Both the position numbers and the translations under genes were made by a program. A DNA stretch of 64,000 bases from Hyalella azteca. Its lineage: Eukaryota > Arthropoda > Malacostraca > Amphipoda > Hyalellidae. This document shows, piece after piece, positions 44,347 through 58,094 of the stretch. The notes beneath the pieces are model-generated. The model searched no databases and had not been told where the DNA came from. It saw nothing but the letters and a program-made list of their open reading frames with translations. Position 1 is the first letter of the stretch. Every line of letters starts with the position of its first letter. Location: assembly GCF_000764305.2 (NCBI RefSeq), contig NW_025946076.1:1877-65876 (forward strand), read 5' to 3'.

Positions 44347-47300
44347 TTTCCTGATTGGCTCTTTGTGGCTGCCAATCACTGGTAATTCGTTCGCCACACC
44401 TATTTTGTCATCAATCACGCGAATCACTGATCAGTTTTTCCCCCGACTTCCTCGATTAATAATCCGCCACCGGAACCGATGGATGGCGACACACCAGCGC
44501 CAACACTCTACGTAATTGTGAGTTCTTTTTAAGATATTTTATTTAGTGTCCTTGTGCATTTCTCTTCTCGAAAATTTAAGAATGTACGAAAATTTTTCAA
44601 AAAATATATGGAAATTCTGAAAAATTAAAATATGAAAGTTTCGTATATTCCTAAAATTATACAATATATATAGTTAAAAGTAAAATACTTCGAAGTATTA
44701 TAATATGAATATAACATTGCTAATAATATAAGATTGCTAATTTTGTAAGATTGTGTCACGAGAATGATAGTTTTCTTTGTGTTAAAATTATTGAATGTGA
44801 TACCCGGCATCTGAAATTCAATATACAATCGAGAAATTGTTACTTGAAATAAAATTAGTTCACTGCGAAAAATGGGAAAGGATGAAAATGTTAACGATCG
44901 TCCAATAACCATTCATTTATGTGCTCAAATTGCTGCATTATACATATTGATATATTGTGTGATCTTCAAGAAGAAACGTTAATATTCATATATTTATTTT
45001 AATCGACATTCAATGTACAATTATTTTCATTTTAGCCTGTACATTAAATATTTATTAATTGTTTACCTATCGCAATTAAAACACTCATTATGCCGTGCCG
45101 CTGGCATTTTATTTAATTAATATATACATAATCCCTCCACTATATATGGCACACTGGTCATTACTCACTCTTTCTACATCCTACGTTCAAATTTATTTTT
45201 ATTAAAACTGTACGTGTTGCTCGGGCACCATCAATGTTTTCACCATCATGTCCACCTTGCAACATCTGTCATGGCACAGCTTTGATGCAGCAAAAAACAA
45301 CGCAATACTGCACTAAAAGCAATCAGAAATAAAATAAAAATATCCAGAATTCAGGATTTAAGACTCTTTCGATAGTCGTTTATAGTATTCCATCAAGAAA
45401 TGTAATATAACATAATTAATATGAAATTCCATCCAGATTATCTTAACTTCGAAATGAGTAGAAATGGACGACATAAATACCAAGGCGTCCAAGTGCCTAG
45501 ATACTGACAAGGCGAATGAGAAGTTCAAGAAACCAAAGTACTAATACGTGGTGGAATTAATAGAACAAGTTTACTAAGAGAAAGAAGTTCATGAATTAAT
45601 ACAAAAATTCGCCCATTTTTACTTTACAAGACACCCAATTCTAATAATACATGTAGTAACAATAAATGTAGTAATAACACATTAGTAAGTGCGAAAAGCC
45701 CAAGAACTAATACTCTGGCTGACACGAAACAAATGCGTCAACATGCTACGCGTTTATGTTTTTTATAATATATTTTTCGCGATTTTTCAATCCCGTCACA
45801 GGCGCAGGCTATGATGACTCTTTCTTACACTCACGACCTCTTACGTCAGTGGAAATATTTAGGGCCAGGAAACTACATAATATCATGTTAATTGTTTCCC
45901 CATTCCGCGTCTTTTTTGAGCTGAAATAATTCGACGACTTCTTTTTTTCTGCCGAACTTAGAAATTCTCCGCATTGTAATGCCTCGTTTCTTCACACTTA
46001 CTTAAGGAAATGAATAGGTTACATTATACAAATAATGATGAATATTCCTACGAATTTAAAGAGCAGAGAGTGAAAAAGTGAAACTGATCGCTATTTTGCC
46101 AGGTTAAGATGACCCACACAAGAGGAAAAAAGTGTATTTCTACTTGGACGAAGTTTTATTCGCAGTTCTGAGTGCAGGGTTTAACCCAGCCAATCTTCTG
46201 GTAAGAATAATACTGTTGATGAGACTAAAAAAGCAGCATCACCAGGGCCGTCTTATCATGATGCATTAGTGAAAAATCCGACATAAAACCGCGTCTTCCG
46301 GAAGTAAAGTATGTTTTCGCATGAATTATATATACGTATATTTTTTTAAATTGTAAATAATGAATTTTAGAAGACTTCTTCTGTACTTTCATTTATAATT
46401 CAATATATTCAGTATATCCAAGTTTATTTTATATTGATTTGTTTCCAAAGTTTGTGCTCATCTTCATTAATTTACAAGTGTTCGCTATAAAAGACGCGAG
46501 TTTTGTTGCTTCGCCTCAGTGCCTCGCTGTCATGGAGGGGGAGTGCACGCACGCTGCCCGGCGACAGCAGCTCCCTTGATTATGCCAGCAGATAATTAGT
46601 GCAAGTCAGTAATTAATGAGGGATTAATGATACCTATTATGACAGGCAAGCAGTGATCTCATTAGCGCAATGGCTAGCCCAGCAATTTATTGTTCTGAAT
46701 GCATGGCGACTTCGAACATTGATTTGATAGATATTTCATTAGCATATTGCAGAATTAACTTTCGGGATACAAACGATCCATTGAATATTTTTTATATTCA
46801 ATAATCAAACTAATAATTCATTCATTAACGCAATATTAAATAATTCATTTAATGCGAACGAAACTCTGGTCACTTCACAAGTTTAACTGCTTGCGTAACG
46901 CATTGATTAATGTAAAAAAATATTTAATTGAGAAATGTTCACATTTTGATAAAAAGTCTACGGATATTAAACCAGCATTCAAGTATATTTATGGAACCGT
47001 TTGCTATAGCGCTTAAAATGAACATCAATTATTGAATTTAAACAGTGAATTCGAATTATTAACTCCTAGTTTTAATTTGAAGCGCTTTGAAACTCCATTA
47101 AACTTCCTTATTTTCTTGATGTCAAGCGTTGATAAGGCCGAGCTGTGATCAGATAAGCTCACGGATCATAAACATAAACAAGTAAGATTTGTGAGCGAAC
47201 TTAGTTAGCTGCTCATTGATTCTCTATTTTTATTATGAATAGCATGGAAAACTTTGAAAAATTGTATAGTAATATGATCAAGATTACGAACAAGAATAGA

Positions 47301-47490
47301 AAAGAATGAGAGATTCCATGCAGGCATAAACAGTTAATTGATGTCCAATTGCTATTCAAATGGACATACAAAATTCATTATATTGTAAATGACAAAAAAA
47401 CAAGATTCGGTGCTATCTCCCGACTATTATAAAATAAATATCTTTTGTCAGAGGCTATTTCTATCAATACGGTTTCATCAGACCGTGTCC
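44347..47490. other. No gene recognised
   Basis: At 44,433-44,511 an open stretch reads INNPPPEPMDGDTPAPTLY and runs into TAC|GTAATT; it could be a small exon but the acceptor is weak. The remainder is AT-rich with a GC-richer stretch near 46,490-46,590. No domain or element is recognised. Confidence 0.45.
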
Positions 47491-47683
47491 AGATTTTCTA
47501 TGGTGATAATGATGAAGATACTTCAATAAATGAGTCGGAAAATTCCTCTCACGACACTGCAAGCACGAGGCCAACAATAGACATGAGACAGTGTCCAGAT
47601 TTTCTATGGTGATAATGATGAAGATACTTCAATAAATGAGTCGGAATGATAATGATGAAGATACTTCAATAAATGAGTCGGAA
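47491..47683. repeat. Nested short duplications at the start of block C
   Basis: A 106 bp unit starting AGATTTTCTATGGTGATAAT occurs at 47,491-47,596 and again from 47,597. Inside the second, 37 bp (TGATAATGATGAAGATACTT onward) is repeated at 47,610 and 47,647. Confidence 0.92.
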
Positions 47684-50600
47684 AATTCCTCTCACGACAC
47701 TGCAAGCACGAGGCCAACAATAGACATGGCCTGCAATAAGCGACACGAATGAGACGTTAATTTTTGTTCCACGTACGACGTCTGCTTTTGAAAAGCTCGG
47801 ACGCTCCGGTCCGCACAATGGCTTGGCAAACTGCGGATGTCGGCCACACTTTACTGCTTCCCAAACACGACCGCCATCTTTGTTTGTCCGTCCCAGCCTT
47901 TGTCAGTATTGCTGACGAGGCGCAACCTTCGTCGTCTTCATCACGCCACGTCTACCAGATCGCTTCCTTACCTTATCTTATCTGTTCTCTTTATTTTCAA
48001 TGATATTTAGCTTAATTATCATTCAACAATGAAATAATTTAAATAAATCATATGCATGAGGCATTATGATGTATGGGCAACAGGTTACTTCAACAGGTAA
48101 ATGCAAGAAATTAATATAATATTTTTTTGGGGTAGTTTTAAAAAAATTGCCTAGTCTTTTAGGCTGTGAGATGTGAATATCAGCATTGATGAATTACAAG
48201 TTATTATGTTTTTTTGTCTGTGCTGGGCTACAGAAATTTTGAAATGCAACATCCGCTCTTCTATTCCAACCTGATTCCCTACTTATTTGCTGTAAAATAT
48301 ATAGTGTCTGAAATAGATTCGATGAGTTTCTAGGTGCATGAGCTTAGTAATTTCTTTTATCTTTGACTCACATAATTCAAAGTTTCAATGATCTTTTTAC
48401 GAAGATATATTTGGACTTTGTTCCCCTTATACAATTTGGTTTGCTTGGCTATTTGCGCACCAAAACTGACGCACGAGACAAGTAAGATGAACATCTATTC
48501 ATTTAAATAGTTTATGCTTTCCCATAGCTGCGAGGCAATAGTTTATATGTCTCATTGAATAAAAATAATCTTTGCTTTCGCAATTTTGAAATGTGTTTAA
48601 AGCCCTAATATTGTAATGGGATAACCGAACCCAAAATTTCGTTCATAGTGGGAGAATTGGATCAATAATTAAAATTTGATTTCGCAATTAGTACATTTAA
48701 TTTAATTTGAAAGACGCGAAAAAGCATTTTCTATGTTTTGTAACGAGATTAATATCTCAGCTTATCATCTATGTAAACTATGGGTTTAAAAGAATTTTAT
48801 TTAAATAAAAGTCATACGCTTCAAATTATTTACGGGATTCTGTATAACATGATTAAAAAATTGCGTGAACTATCAAACCCGATCAACGCCAGGCTAACCT
48901 ACTACTTCATTATACTCTTCGTTCCTAATAAATTCTCATCAAAGTATGGACCACGCTACCCAGGTCTATAATAGACTATATACCCCCTGGCATGTACCCG
49001 TCATATATAGCGTGTCTCTTCAACGTGTACGTCACTCTGGTCTGATGGAGGTTGGTAATTACCCTAACAAAATTTAGCGCCGATGGCGGCTCTGAATTAG
49101 GGAACGCGTAGGACCCTGGGAACATAATAAATATATTCAGCATAGTAAACATATTCACCATAAGTACTTCGATAAAATATATGATGAAAATTGGAACAGT
49201 AGATGGAGCAGCATCGCTATTACACTGCCAGACGCACGGGGCCTCAATATAGTTTTCCGAACGCTGCTGTGCTCATCAGGCCGGGCAGATGCAGCTGAAG
49301 GAAACCGCGGGTCCGATCCGCGACTGGGAGAAATGCTCTAATTTGTTATAGCGATATTGGTTCATGATGGAACTTACATGCATATGTATAGAGATGAAAA
49401 ATGCTCTGTAAAATGCTATGCTCTGTAAAGTGCTCTCTGAAATGCTCTGAATTTTGCTTTTTCTCAAGGAAAAGCAAGAATCAGAGCTACTTTGATGAAG
49501 TTTTAAAAAAGTTTTTTTTTTTACACTGTGTTCGGTAATAAAGTGTATTGCAATTTGTACCTACTTGGAAATTTCACAACTACACATACATTTTAACCCG
49601 CTAAACTGGTTAACCCAAATCGCATGTTAGATATGGTGTCGTAATAAAGCATATGAAGGTAAGGTTTCATTAAAGAATCACCTAACGTCGTTCAGAAACA
49701 AAATATTTTTTGCACGTGGCGTCCAACTTCGTAGGCATAAGGTTAAGTTGCAAGAAATCCATTTTAATTTGAAAGTTCTGGAGCAGATGCACGCACAATA
49801 ACGGAACGTAGTGGAATATAAGATGTGTGGTATCCGTGTTACTGCAGGCTTTAAATTAGTGTGTTATTTCCTTAAGGAAATAACGATAACGATACCCTCG
49901 ATAACGATACCCTCATATTTCCTAAAGGAAATAACGCACATCCACACTTCAAAATTCTCTTAATATATCTTGAGGTTTTTGACGGATGATTACCAGGACT
50001 GCAAAGACTTGAAATCACGACGAAAAAGACCAGGGAAATCAAGGCGTTTATAGATAGCGCCTGCCGCTCGACGATGGCACAATGGTCCGACGATCGGTCG
50101 GTCTTTGCTCGAATTGTCTGGTCGTTGAGGCAAAAATTGAAGGTTCTTTTGCTTCTGCGTGGAATTTTGAACCGTATTATAGTCCGTCACGCAAGACCAG
50201 TAAATCGCTGTCCCAATTTACTTAATTTTTGTATTTCTCTTCTTATTCGTGATTTTGTTTCACCCATCGTTGCCGGAGTTATTCATTGAACAATGAATAA
50301 AATAATATTTCTGTTTACGAAAATTGTTTCCATTAAGTAGATATCTCTTGTGTCTTGAATTCCCCTGAATTTCTAAAAATTGTGTAAAATTCGCTATTTT
50401 CCATTGTTACCATCATCTGGGAACTTGCAGCAGTCCTAATTTTACATTGTACAGTATATAACCTTGTCTCGCCTCTCTATTCAAGTAAAAGTCTTATTCA
50501 AACTAATATAATCCTCCTGGGTTCGTCATTTCAAGGATACCTTCATTTCCAGCTGAACTTTAGTCTCATAACTACAAAGTTGTTTTATTGCGAGGAAACT

Positions 50601-51176
50601 ATTGCTGACTTACTATATCGTATTTACTAACCTAGATTCCAGAATTCACTTGTTTTTATACGTTAATTTTTACACATAGTATTTTCGCTGCCCCTGCCTC
50701 ATCCATTGAGCCATAGGTCGTTATTTCTCTGCGTCCTTTAATAATTTTTCATATTTATTAAATTCTGAGATTTGTTCTTATTTAGAGCACCCAGAGCCCC
50801 TGCCGCTGGTATCGTGGCCAAAAGTCGAGCTTTTGGCGCGGCTGATAAAAACTGGAAAGTTTTGTTGCTGTTCATTCGATGCGAGGCTTCGGCTTCCTGG
50901 CGCAGTGACTTGCGCCTTGCAATGGCACAGCAATGGCACACAATGGCACAGCAATGGCACACAATGGCACAGCAATGACACACAATGACACACAATGGCA
51001 CACAATGGCACACAATGGCACAGCAATGACACACAATGGCACACAATGGCACACAATGGCACACAATGGCACAGCAATGGCACACAATGGCACAGCAATG
51101 ACACACAATGGCACAGCAATGACACACAATGGCACACAATGGTACACAATTTCACAGCAATGACACACAATGGCAT
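47597..51176. repeat. Block C, copy 1 (tandem duplication)
   Basis: Aligns end to end with 51,177-54,413. Its start (AGATTTTCTATGG) recurs right after the CAATGGCACA array. The first part (to 48,002) shows no visible difference from copy 2, while later parts differ by many substitutions and indels. No recognisable protein is encoded. A 60-codon ATG frame in the invariant part (47,818-48,003, MAWQTADVGHTLLLPKHDRH onward) is identical in both copies. Confidence 0.93.
50919..51176. repeat. 10-11 bp minisatellite ending block C copy 1
   Basis: CAATGGCACA and CAATGGCACAG/CAATGACACA units mixed, about 24 copies. The Cys/Val/His-rich open frames on the minus strand and NGTQWHS frames on the plus strand are products of the array. 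Confidence 0.95.
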
Positions 51177-54100
51177 AGATTTTCTATGGTGATAATGATG
51201 AAGATACTTCAATAAATGAGTCGGAAAATTCCTCTCACGACACTGCAAGCACGAGGCCAACAATAGACATGGCCTGCAATAAGCGACACGAATGAGACGT
51301 TAATTTTTGTTCCACGTACGACGTCTGCTTTTGAAAAGCTCGGACGCTCCGGTCCGCACAATGGCTTGGCAAACTGCGGATGTCGGCCACACTTTACTGC
51401 TTCCCAAACACGACCGCCATCTTTGTTTGTCCGTCCCAGCCTTTGTCAGTATTGCTGACGAGGCGCAACCTTCGTCGTCTTCATCACGCCACGTCTACCA
51501 GATCGCTTCCTTACCTTATCTTATCTGTTCTCTTTATTTTCAATGAGTTTTAGCTTAATTATCATTCAACAACGAAATAATTTCAATAAATCATATGCAT
51601 GAGGCTATACTGATGTATGGGCAACAGGTTACTTCAACAGGTAAATGCAAGAAATTATTACAAGAAGCTTTCTTTCTTTGGCGTAGGCTTCAAAAAATTT
51701 CCTAGTCTATTAGGCTGCGCTTTTTCATCGACTGCGGGGCTATAGGTTTTACCCCAGATATAAATATCAGCCTTGATGAATTACAATTTATTTTATTTTT
51801 TGTGTGCTGGGTTCAAGAGATTTTGAGATGCAACATACAGGCTCTTCTATTTCAACCTGATTCCCTACTTATTTGCTGGAAAATATATATTTTTCTGAAA
51901 TATATTCGATGACTTTCTAGACACATGAGGCTAGTAATTTCTTCTATCTTTGACTCACATAATTCAAAGTTTCAATAATATTTTTACGAAGAAATATTTG
52001 GACTTCGTTCCCTTATGCAATTTGGTTTGCTTGGCAATTTACGCACCAAAACTGACGCATGAGACAAGTAAGATGAACTTCTATTCATTTAAATAGTTTA
52101 TGCTTTCCCGTAGCTGCAAGGCAATAGTTTATATGTCTCATTGAATAAAAATAATCTTTGCTTTCTTAAAATTTGATTTCGCAATTAGTACATTTAATAT
52201 AATTTGAAAGACGCGAAATAGCCTTTTCTGTGTTTTGAAACGAGATTAATATCTCAGTCTTATCATCTATGTAAACTATGGGTTTGAAAAGTTTTTTATT
52301 TCATTAAAAGTCATACGCTTTAAATTATTTACGGGATTCTGTATAACATGATTAAAAAATTTCCAAAAATATCAAACCCGATCAACGCCAGATAAACCTA
52401 CTAGTTTACTTTACTCTTCATTCTTAATAAATTCTCATCAAAGTATGAACCATGCTACCCAGGTCTATAATAAACTATATACCCCCTGGCAAGTACCCGT
52501 CATATATAGCGTGTCTCTTCAACATGTACGTCACTCTGGTCTGATGGAGGTTGGTAGTTACCCTAACAAAATTTACAGCCGATGGCGGCTCTGAATTAAG
52601 GAACGCGTAGGACCCTGGGAACATAATAAATATATTCAGCATAGTAAACATATTCACCATAAGTACTTCGATAAAATATATAATGAAAACTGGAACAGTA
52701 GATGGAGCAGCATCGCTATTACACTGCCAGACGCACGGGGCCTCAATATCGTTTTCCGGACGCTGCTGTGCTCATCAGGCCGGGCAGATGCAGCTGAAGG
52801 AAACCGCGGGTCCGATCCGCGACTGGGAGAACTGCTCTAATTTGTTGGAGAAATGCTCTAATTTGTTATAGCGATATTGGTAGATGGTACTTACATGTAT
52901 ACGTATAAAGCATGCGTTGAAGCATTGACAAATGCTCTTTAAAAACTTCCTCGTGGAAAGGCAAGAATCTAAACTAATATGATAAGTTTTAAAAAACGTT
53001 TCTTGCAATATGCACGGTAAAATATGAATTGCCATTTGAACCTACTTTAATATTTCACAACCTAACATACATTTTAGTCCGCTAAACTGGTTAACCCAAA
53101 TCGCATGTTAGATATGGTGTAGTAATGAAGCATATGGAGGTGAGCTATTAGAAAAGAATCGCCCAACATCGTTCAGGAACAAAGTACTTTTTATACGGGA
53201 CGTCCAAGTTCGAATGCATAAGATCAAGTTGCAAGAAATCCATTTAAATTCGAAAATTCTTAAGCAAATGCGGCCACAATAACGGAACAGAGCGGAATAT
53301 AAAATGGGTGGTAATCGTGATACTTCAGGCTTTGAGGAAATAACACACATCAACACTTCAAAATTCTCTTAATATGTCTTGAGGTTTTCGACGGATGATT
53401 CCCAGGACTGCAAAGACTGCAAATCACGATGAAAAAGACCAGGGAAATCAAGGCGTTTATAGATAGCGCCTGCTGCTCGACGATCGCACAATGGTCCGAC
53501 GATCGGTCGGTCTTTGCTCGAATTGTCTGCCGTTGGGGCAAAAATTGAAGGTTCTTTTGCTTCTGCGTGGAATTTTGAACCATAGGAGTCCGTCACGCAA
53601 GACCAGCAAATCCTGTCCCTATTTACTTAATATTTTTATTTCTCTTCTTATTCTTGATTTTGATTCACCCATCGTTGCCGGAGTTATTCATTGAACAATG
53701 TATAAAATAATATTTCTGTGCACGAAAATTGTTTCTATTAAGTAGGTATCTCTTGTGTCTTGAATTCCCCTGAATTTCTAAAAATTGTGTAAAATTCGGT
53801 ATTTTCCATTATCATCTGGGTACTTGCTGCAGTCCTTATTTTACATTGTCTATAAATTTAATCGTCTCTCTATTCAAACAAAAGTCATTTTCAAACTAAT
53901 ACCGCCCTCCTGCATGGTTCGTCATTTCAAGGATACCTTCATTTCCAGCTGAACTTTAGTCTCATAACTACAAAGTTGTTTAATTGCGAGGAAACTATTT
54001 CTGACTTACTATATCGTACTACTAACCTGGATTCCAGAATTCATGTGTTTTTATACGTTAATTTGTACACATTTTTACCTCATCATTTTTTCGCTGCTCC

Positions 54101-54413
54101 TTCCTCACCCATAGAGCCACAGGTCGTTATTTCTCTGCGTCCCTTAATAATTTTTTTCAGATTTATTAAATTCTGAGATTTGTTCTTATTCAGAGCACCC
54201 AGAGCCCCTGCCGCTGGCATCGTGGCCAAAAGTCGAGCTTTTGGCGCGGCTGATAAAAGCTGGAAAGTTTTGTTGCTGTTCATTCGATGCGAGGCTTCGG
54301 CTTCCTGGCGCAGTGACTTGCGCCTTGCAATGACACACAATGGCACACAATGGCACAGCAATGGCACACAATGGCACAGCAATGACACACAATGGCACAG
54401 CAATGACACACAA
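51177..54413. repeat. Block C, copy 2 (tandem duplication)
   Basis: About 3.2 kb. Same order of landmarks as copy 1: the invariant island (51,177-51,545), TACCCCCTGGCA.GTACCCGT (52,488), AACCGCGGGTCCGATCCGCG (52,801), a TTTGCTCGAATTGTCTG segment (53,512), the GAGCACCCAGAGCCCCTGCC segment (54,194) and a shorter CAATGGCACA array (54,328-54,413). Confidence 0.93.
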
Positions 54414-56424
54414 TGCAATGCAATAATGTTGAGTATAGGATACCGATAGCCTTTATCATCGCTGCACACAGAGTGTCAGGAGTTCCTTGGAGTTGTGGAC
54501 GAGGGTATTCATCATGTGAGAAGTGCGGGCAACTGCATGCAGTTACAATCATCGTATATTGAACAAAAAATTATTTATATACTTGAGCGTGTTGAACGTA
54601 TTTAATTTGACTGATTTTATTTATTTCTGTATTCACTATATTATTTATTCACTGTAGGCTAGTAAGAAACGATTAATGCTAATTACAATTATACTATAGA
54701 TATGCTGGCCTCGGAATTGAACTAATTCCGATAACTTCTTTCCAAAAATTGAAGAATATTCTTTGCAATTGCATACAAACAAATTCATTTGCGGAAACAA
54801 CAGAGCCATGTTAGTATATTCAATTATTTCTTCCGCATCGATTTACAATCACTTCTAGGTGCTCTGATGTTGTATGGAAATATTGCGATTTTATTTCTTT
54901 GGTAATATTTTACTATTTGGATGCTGTAATAATATATTGTATTTTTAATACAGTAATAATTTTTTACAACTTTACTACAGCTAAAATATATTAAAATTAT
55001 TTTTGTAATGTTACTCGTTGCCGTTGAAATGTTCTTACATAAGTTGACTTGACGGCGTCCATAACACATGTTCCTTAGATTGTTGACATACCTGTCCCTT
55101 GACACCTGTTCCTTGATATCAAGATTCAACGCTGATTCAGCGACCTCAGGGCGAAGTTAGAATGCATTCGAAAGTAAACTTAAATTTCAGTTAACGTTGA
55201 ATATGTATGTAATTTTATACATAGATACAACGTTTAGAAGGCATTGCAACTTGTAACATCTATGATTATAGTCGATTTTCAACGATTAAATATTAATTGG
55301 AATTAAACCAATGTACATTCAGAAAATACAGACGATTTTTAACTATACATTTTTAATGTATTTAAGTTTCACCGACAATTGATATTTAATAAGAGTTTAT
55401 CACTAAGAATGTGGATGCAAATAAAAAGCCCCGCACGTTCATCATACATTCAGTGAAAATGCTTTTTAATGAAGGTATGGCGAGTGTACGTTTGTGATAA
55501 TATTTTTAATGCTGAATGTACGTTTATTTTCTGTTAAATTCTTAGTGAACCTGTTCTTTGAGCAGACTAATGATATTAGTATTTATATTCGAACTTATAA
55601 ATATATTTGTCTGTTTTCTCAGTTACATATTATTAAAATGCAGTTATTTGATTAATTTGTAATCAGTATGCTAAAATGTATTGCTAATTAACATTTTTTG
55701 TATTATTTGACAGGTTTTGTGAAACGATTCGGCATGTAGAGAATTCCAAGACCGCAAAATGTAACCTTAGAGATTAAATCAATATTTTCAATATAAATTT
55801 CACAAATTAATTCAGAAAAAATGTTTCAAACATAATACATCTTTTGATCTTTATAGTAATCATGACCATCAACGACCAAAATTTCGTTCAATTTAGCTTG
55901 AAAGTACTAGTAGATTGCGACTTATAATTAACATTATTAGGCAGAAAACAATTTGCCCATAGGAAAGTTTTTCGCTTCGAAAATAAGTGTTTCCTGTGAA
56001 TGCTTGATCGTTTCTAGGCGTGAGTTCTTGCAATTGTAACTTCATTCCCTTGGCCTTGGTCCGCGATTTATTTTCTCCAAACGAGTTCTGTAGAATTTAC
56101 AGTCTAAGAACGTCATAATTTTCATTATAGTCATTCAATGTTTCAACATCTCCCGAAAAATATTCACAATAATTAGTTTCACTTTATCATGTGAAGGTAT
56201 ATTCAGATCGATTATTTCTGGATATATATTACGAAGCTTCATAGATATTATGATATATAAAAATTATTGATATTCTAGGCACAAATATTGTCAAACGAAG
56301 CCCGATTAAGTGCTATGAACTGACGAGTCATTTCCTACGAACTGATAGCGAAGCGCTTGATATAGTTTTTATCGTTAATTCACTAAAATCTCTGAGCGCT
56401 CAACCTACAAAACGAAATTCTTAT
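54414..56424. other. No gene recognised
   Basis: A minus-strand frame over 54,420-54,552 (MIVTACSCPHFSHDEYPRPQ onward) lies in a GC-richer patch next to the array and is not recognised. ACTGCATGCAGT near 54,532 is a 12-14 bp palindrome. The rest is AT-rich. Confidence 0.5.
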
Positions 56425-56425
56425 N
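56425..56425. other. Single-N assembly gap
   Basis: One N at the left border of block A copy 2, directly before a tandem array. Confidence 0.95.
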
Positions 56426-56590
56426 GCCCCCATCACCACATCCCCGCCACTCTCGCCCACATCACCACATCCCCGCCACTCATGCCACATCACCACATCC
56501 CCGCCACTCATGCCACATCACCACATCCGCGCCACTCTCGCCCCCATCACCACATCCGCGCCACTCTCGCCCCCATCACCACATCGCAGT
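56426..56590. repeat. 27-30 bp minisatellite, about 6 units
   Basis: CCCATCACCACATCCCCGCC followed by ACTCTCG or ACTCATG; only about two units are present in copy 1 at 42,584-42,632. Confidence 0.93.
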
Positions 56591-57802
56591 TGATAAAGGC
56601 ATCTGATCGAGCGTCTCTCAACGCCGCCATCGACGCTGGACGCGGAGTGGAAAAAAATGTCCTACGAGATTTGAATTTCTGAATAACCTTCATCGTGTAA
56701 CTCTATTACGGTGAGCGGAGATTTAGTTTTTGATTTATAATGAACATAATTCAAAATCTCTGTCATTTTCGTTTAAGCTGAATTCATTGGTGATATATTT
56801 ATTCGTTATTTATTGGTTTATATAAGTAAGTTGAATCGTAGAAAAATATTCAATTGAACTAGCTAGTGTTCGGAAATTTTTGCGGTCAACATTTGACAGT
56901 TAAGAATTCTTCAAGTCACCTTAGTTATTTTACCGTGATAAAATTTAAGTAAATTATAAATTGGAAGTTTTTGTGCTGATGAGGAGAGTGCGTGTTGCGT
57001 CCGAATGATTTTTTTAACACTGTGTGTGTCATCCTGACCTAGTATTGCCCCTTAAAAGATGAGTAATGTGACCCATTAATTTTTCTCAGTGTAAATTCAT
57101 GAGTTCAATTAACGTCCTTTTTCCTGATAGCAATATTTTATGTGCGTTCCATTTAATTTAAATTTAAATAAATCTTAATAAATCTTAATATATTTAATTT
57201 AAATAAATCTTAATTTAAAACATTAATTCCCTTTAAGTCATGTTAATCAATTCTTCAAAAACGGCTGCATGAAAACAAAACACATTAAAAAAAACATTAT
57301 TCCCTAAACTTGAACCAAAACTTTGAGCCGCGCTGGAATTCGGATCTTATTTTCTATACAAACTTGAATGGAGTTCAGAAGTAAGCCAATAGCAATCGTG
57401 ATTGGCATCAAAGTCTTGTAAGGAGAATAAACTTGACGCTTCTTATCGACAGGAATATTTAGGGAATTGGGGCGGAGCTGTGATGAATGAGAGTGAAAAA
57501 TAGAGTTTGTGTGATAACGAATGCTATTTTGGATTGAAATTCCGATTAATTCTGTTTTGTAAAAGATGATAAATGCACGCGAATGTATCTAGCAGACGTT
57601 GATCATAATATTGTTTTTATAAATATGATACGTAATCTTAATTTGTTCTTTTAATAATATCATTGATGATAAAATACAGTTTTAAGTACCTGACTCCAAA
57701 ATGATATTTTAATATAGTTTGATTTGGTAAATGTTCATATACGACTACTTATTTCGTGGCATTGAGCTTCAAGTCCACGAAATAAGCTGAAAAACTTTAA
57801 CT

Positions 57803-58094
57803 CGCACGTGTTCCTAGACGCACGTGTTCCGAGACGCACGTGTTCCTAGACGCACGTGTTCCTAGACGCACGTGTTCCTAGAAGCCTGTGTTCTGAGACG
57901 CACTTGTTCCTAGACGCACGTGTTCCGAGACGCACGTGTTCCTAGACGCACGTGTTCCTAGACGCACGTGTTCCGAGACGCACGTGTTCCGAGACGCACG
58001 TGTTCCGAGACGCACGTGTTTCAAGACGCACGTGTTTCAAGACGCACGTGTTCCGAGACGCACGTGTTTCAAGACGCACGTGTTTCAAGACGCA
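57803..58094. repeat. 16 bp minisatellite with E-box core, about 18 units
   Basis: Same family as 43,961-44,346, but many units are now GTGTTCCGAGACGCAC or GTGTTTCAAGACGCAC, and nearly all keep CACGTG. The variant composition differs from copy 1, so the arrays evolved separately after duplication. Confidence 0.95.

Larger units (their letters stand above)
56426..58094. repeat. Block A, copy 2
   Basis: Counterpart of 42,580-44,346 with an expanded CCATCACCACATCC array at its start and a differently mutated 16 bp array at its end. It joins block B copy 2 directly. Confidence 0.92.

Noticed and set aside
49250..49330. tRNA-like segment (GGGTCCGATCCGCG resembles a B box)
   Set aside because: No matching acceptor stem, anticodon arm or A box at the right spacing; also present diverged at 52,745-52,825. 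It could be a remnant of a tRNA-derived element, but I cannot support it.
50738..51263. Cys-His-rich minus-strand proteins (VCHCCAI runs), looking like metal-binding repeats
   Set aside because: Translation of the CAATGGCACA array; the same peptides arise in all three minus frames.
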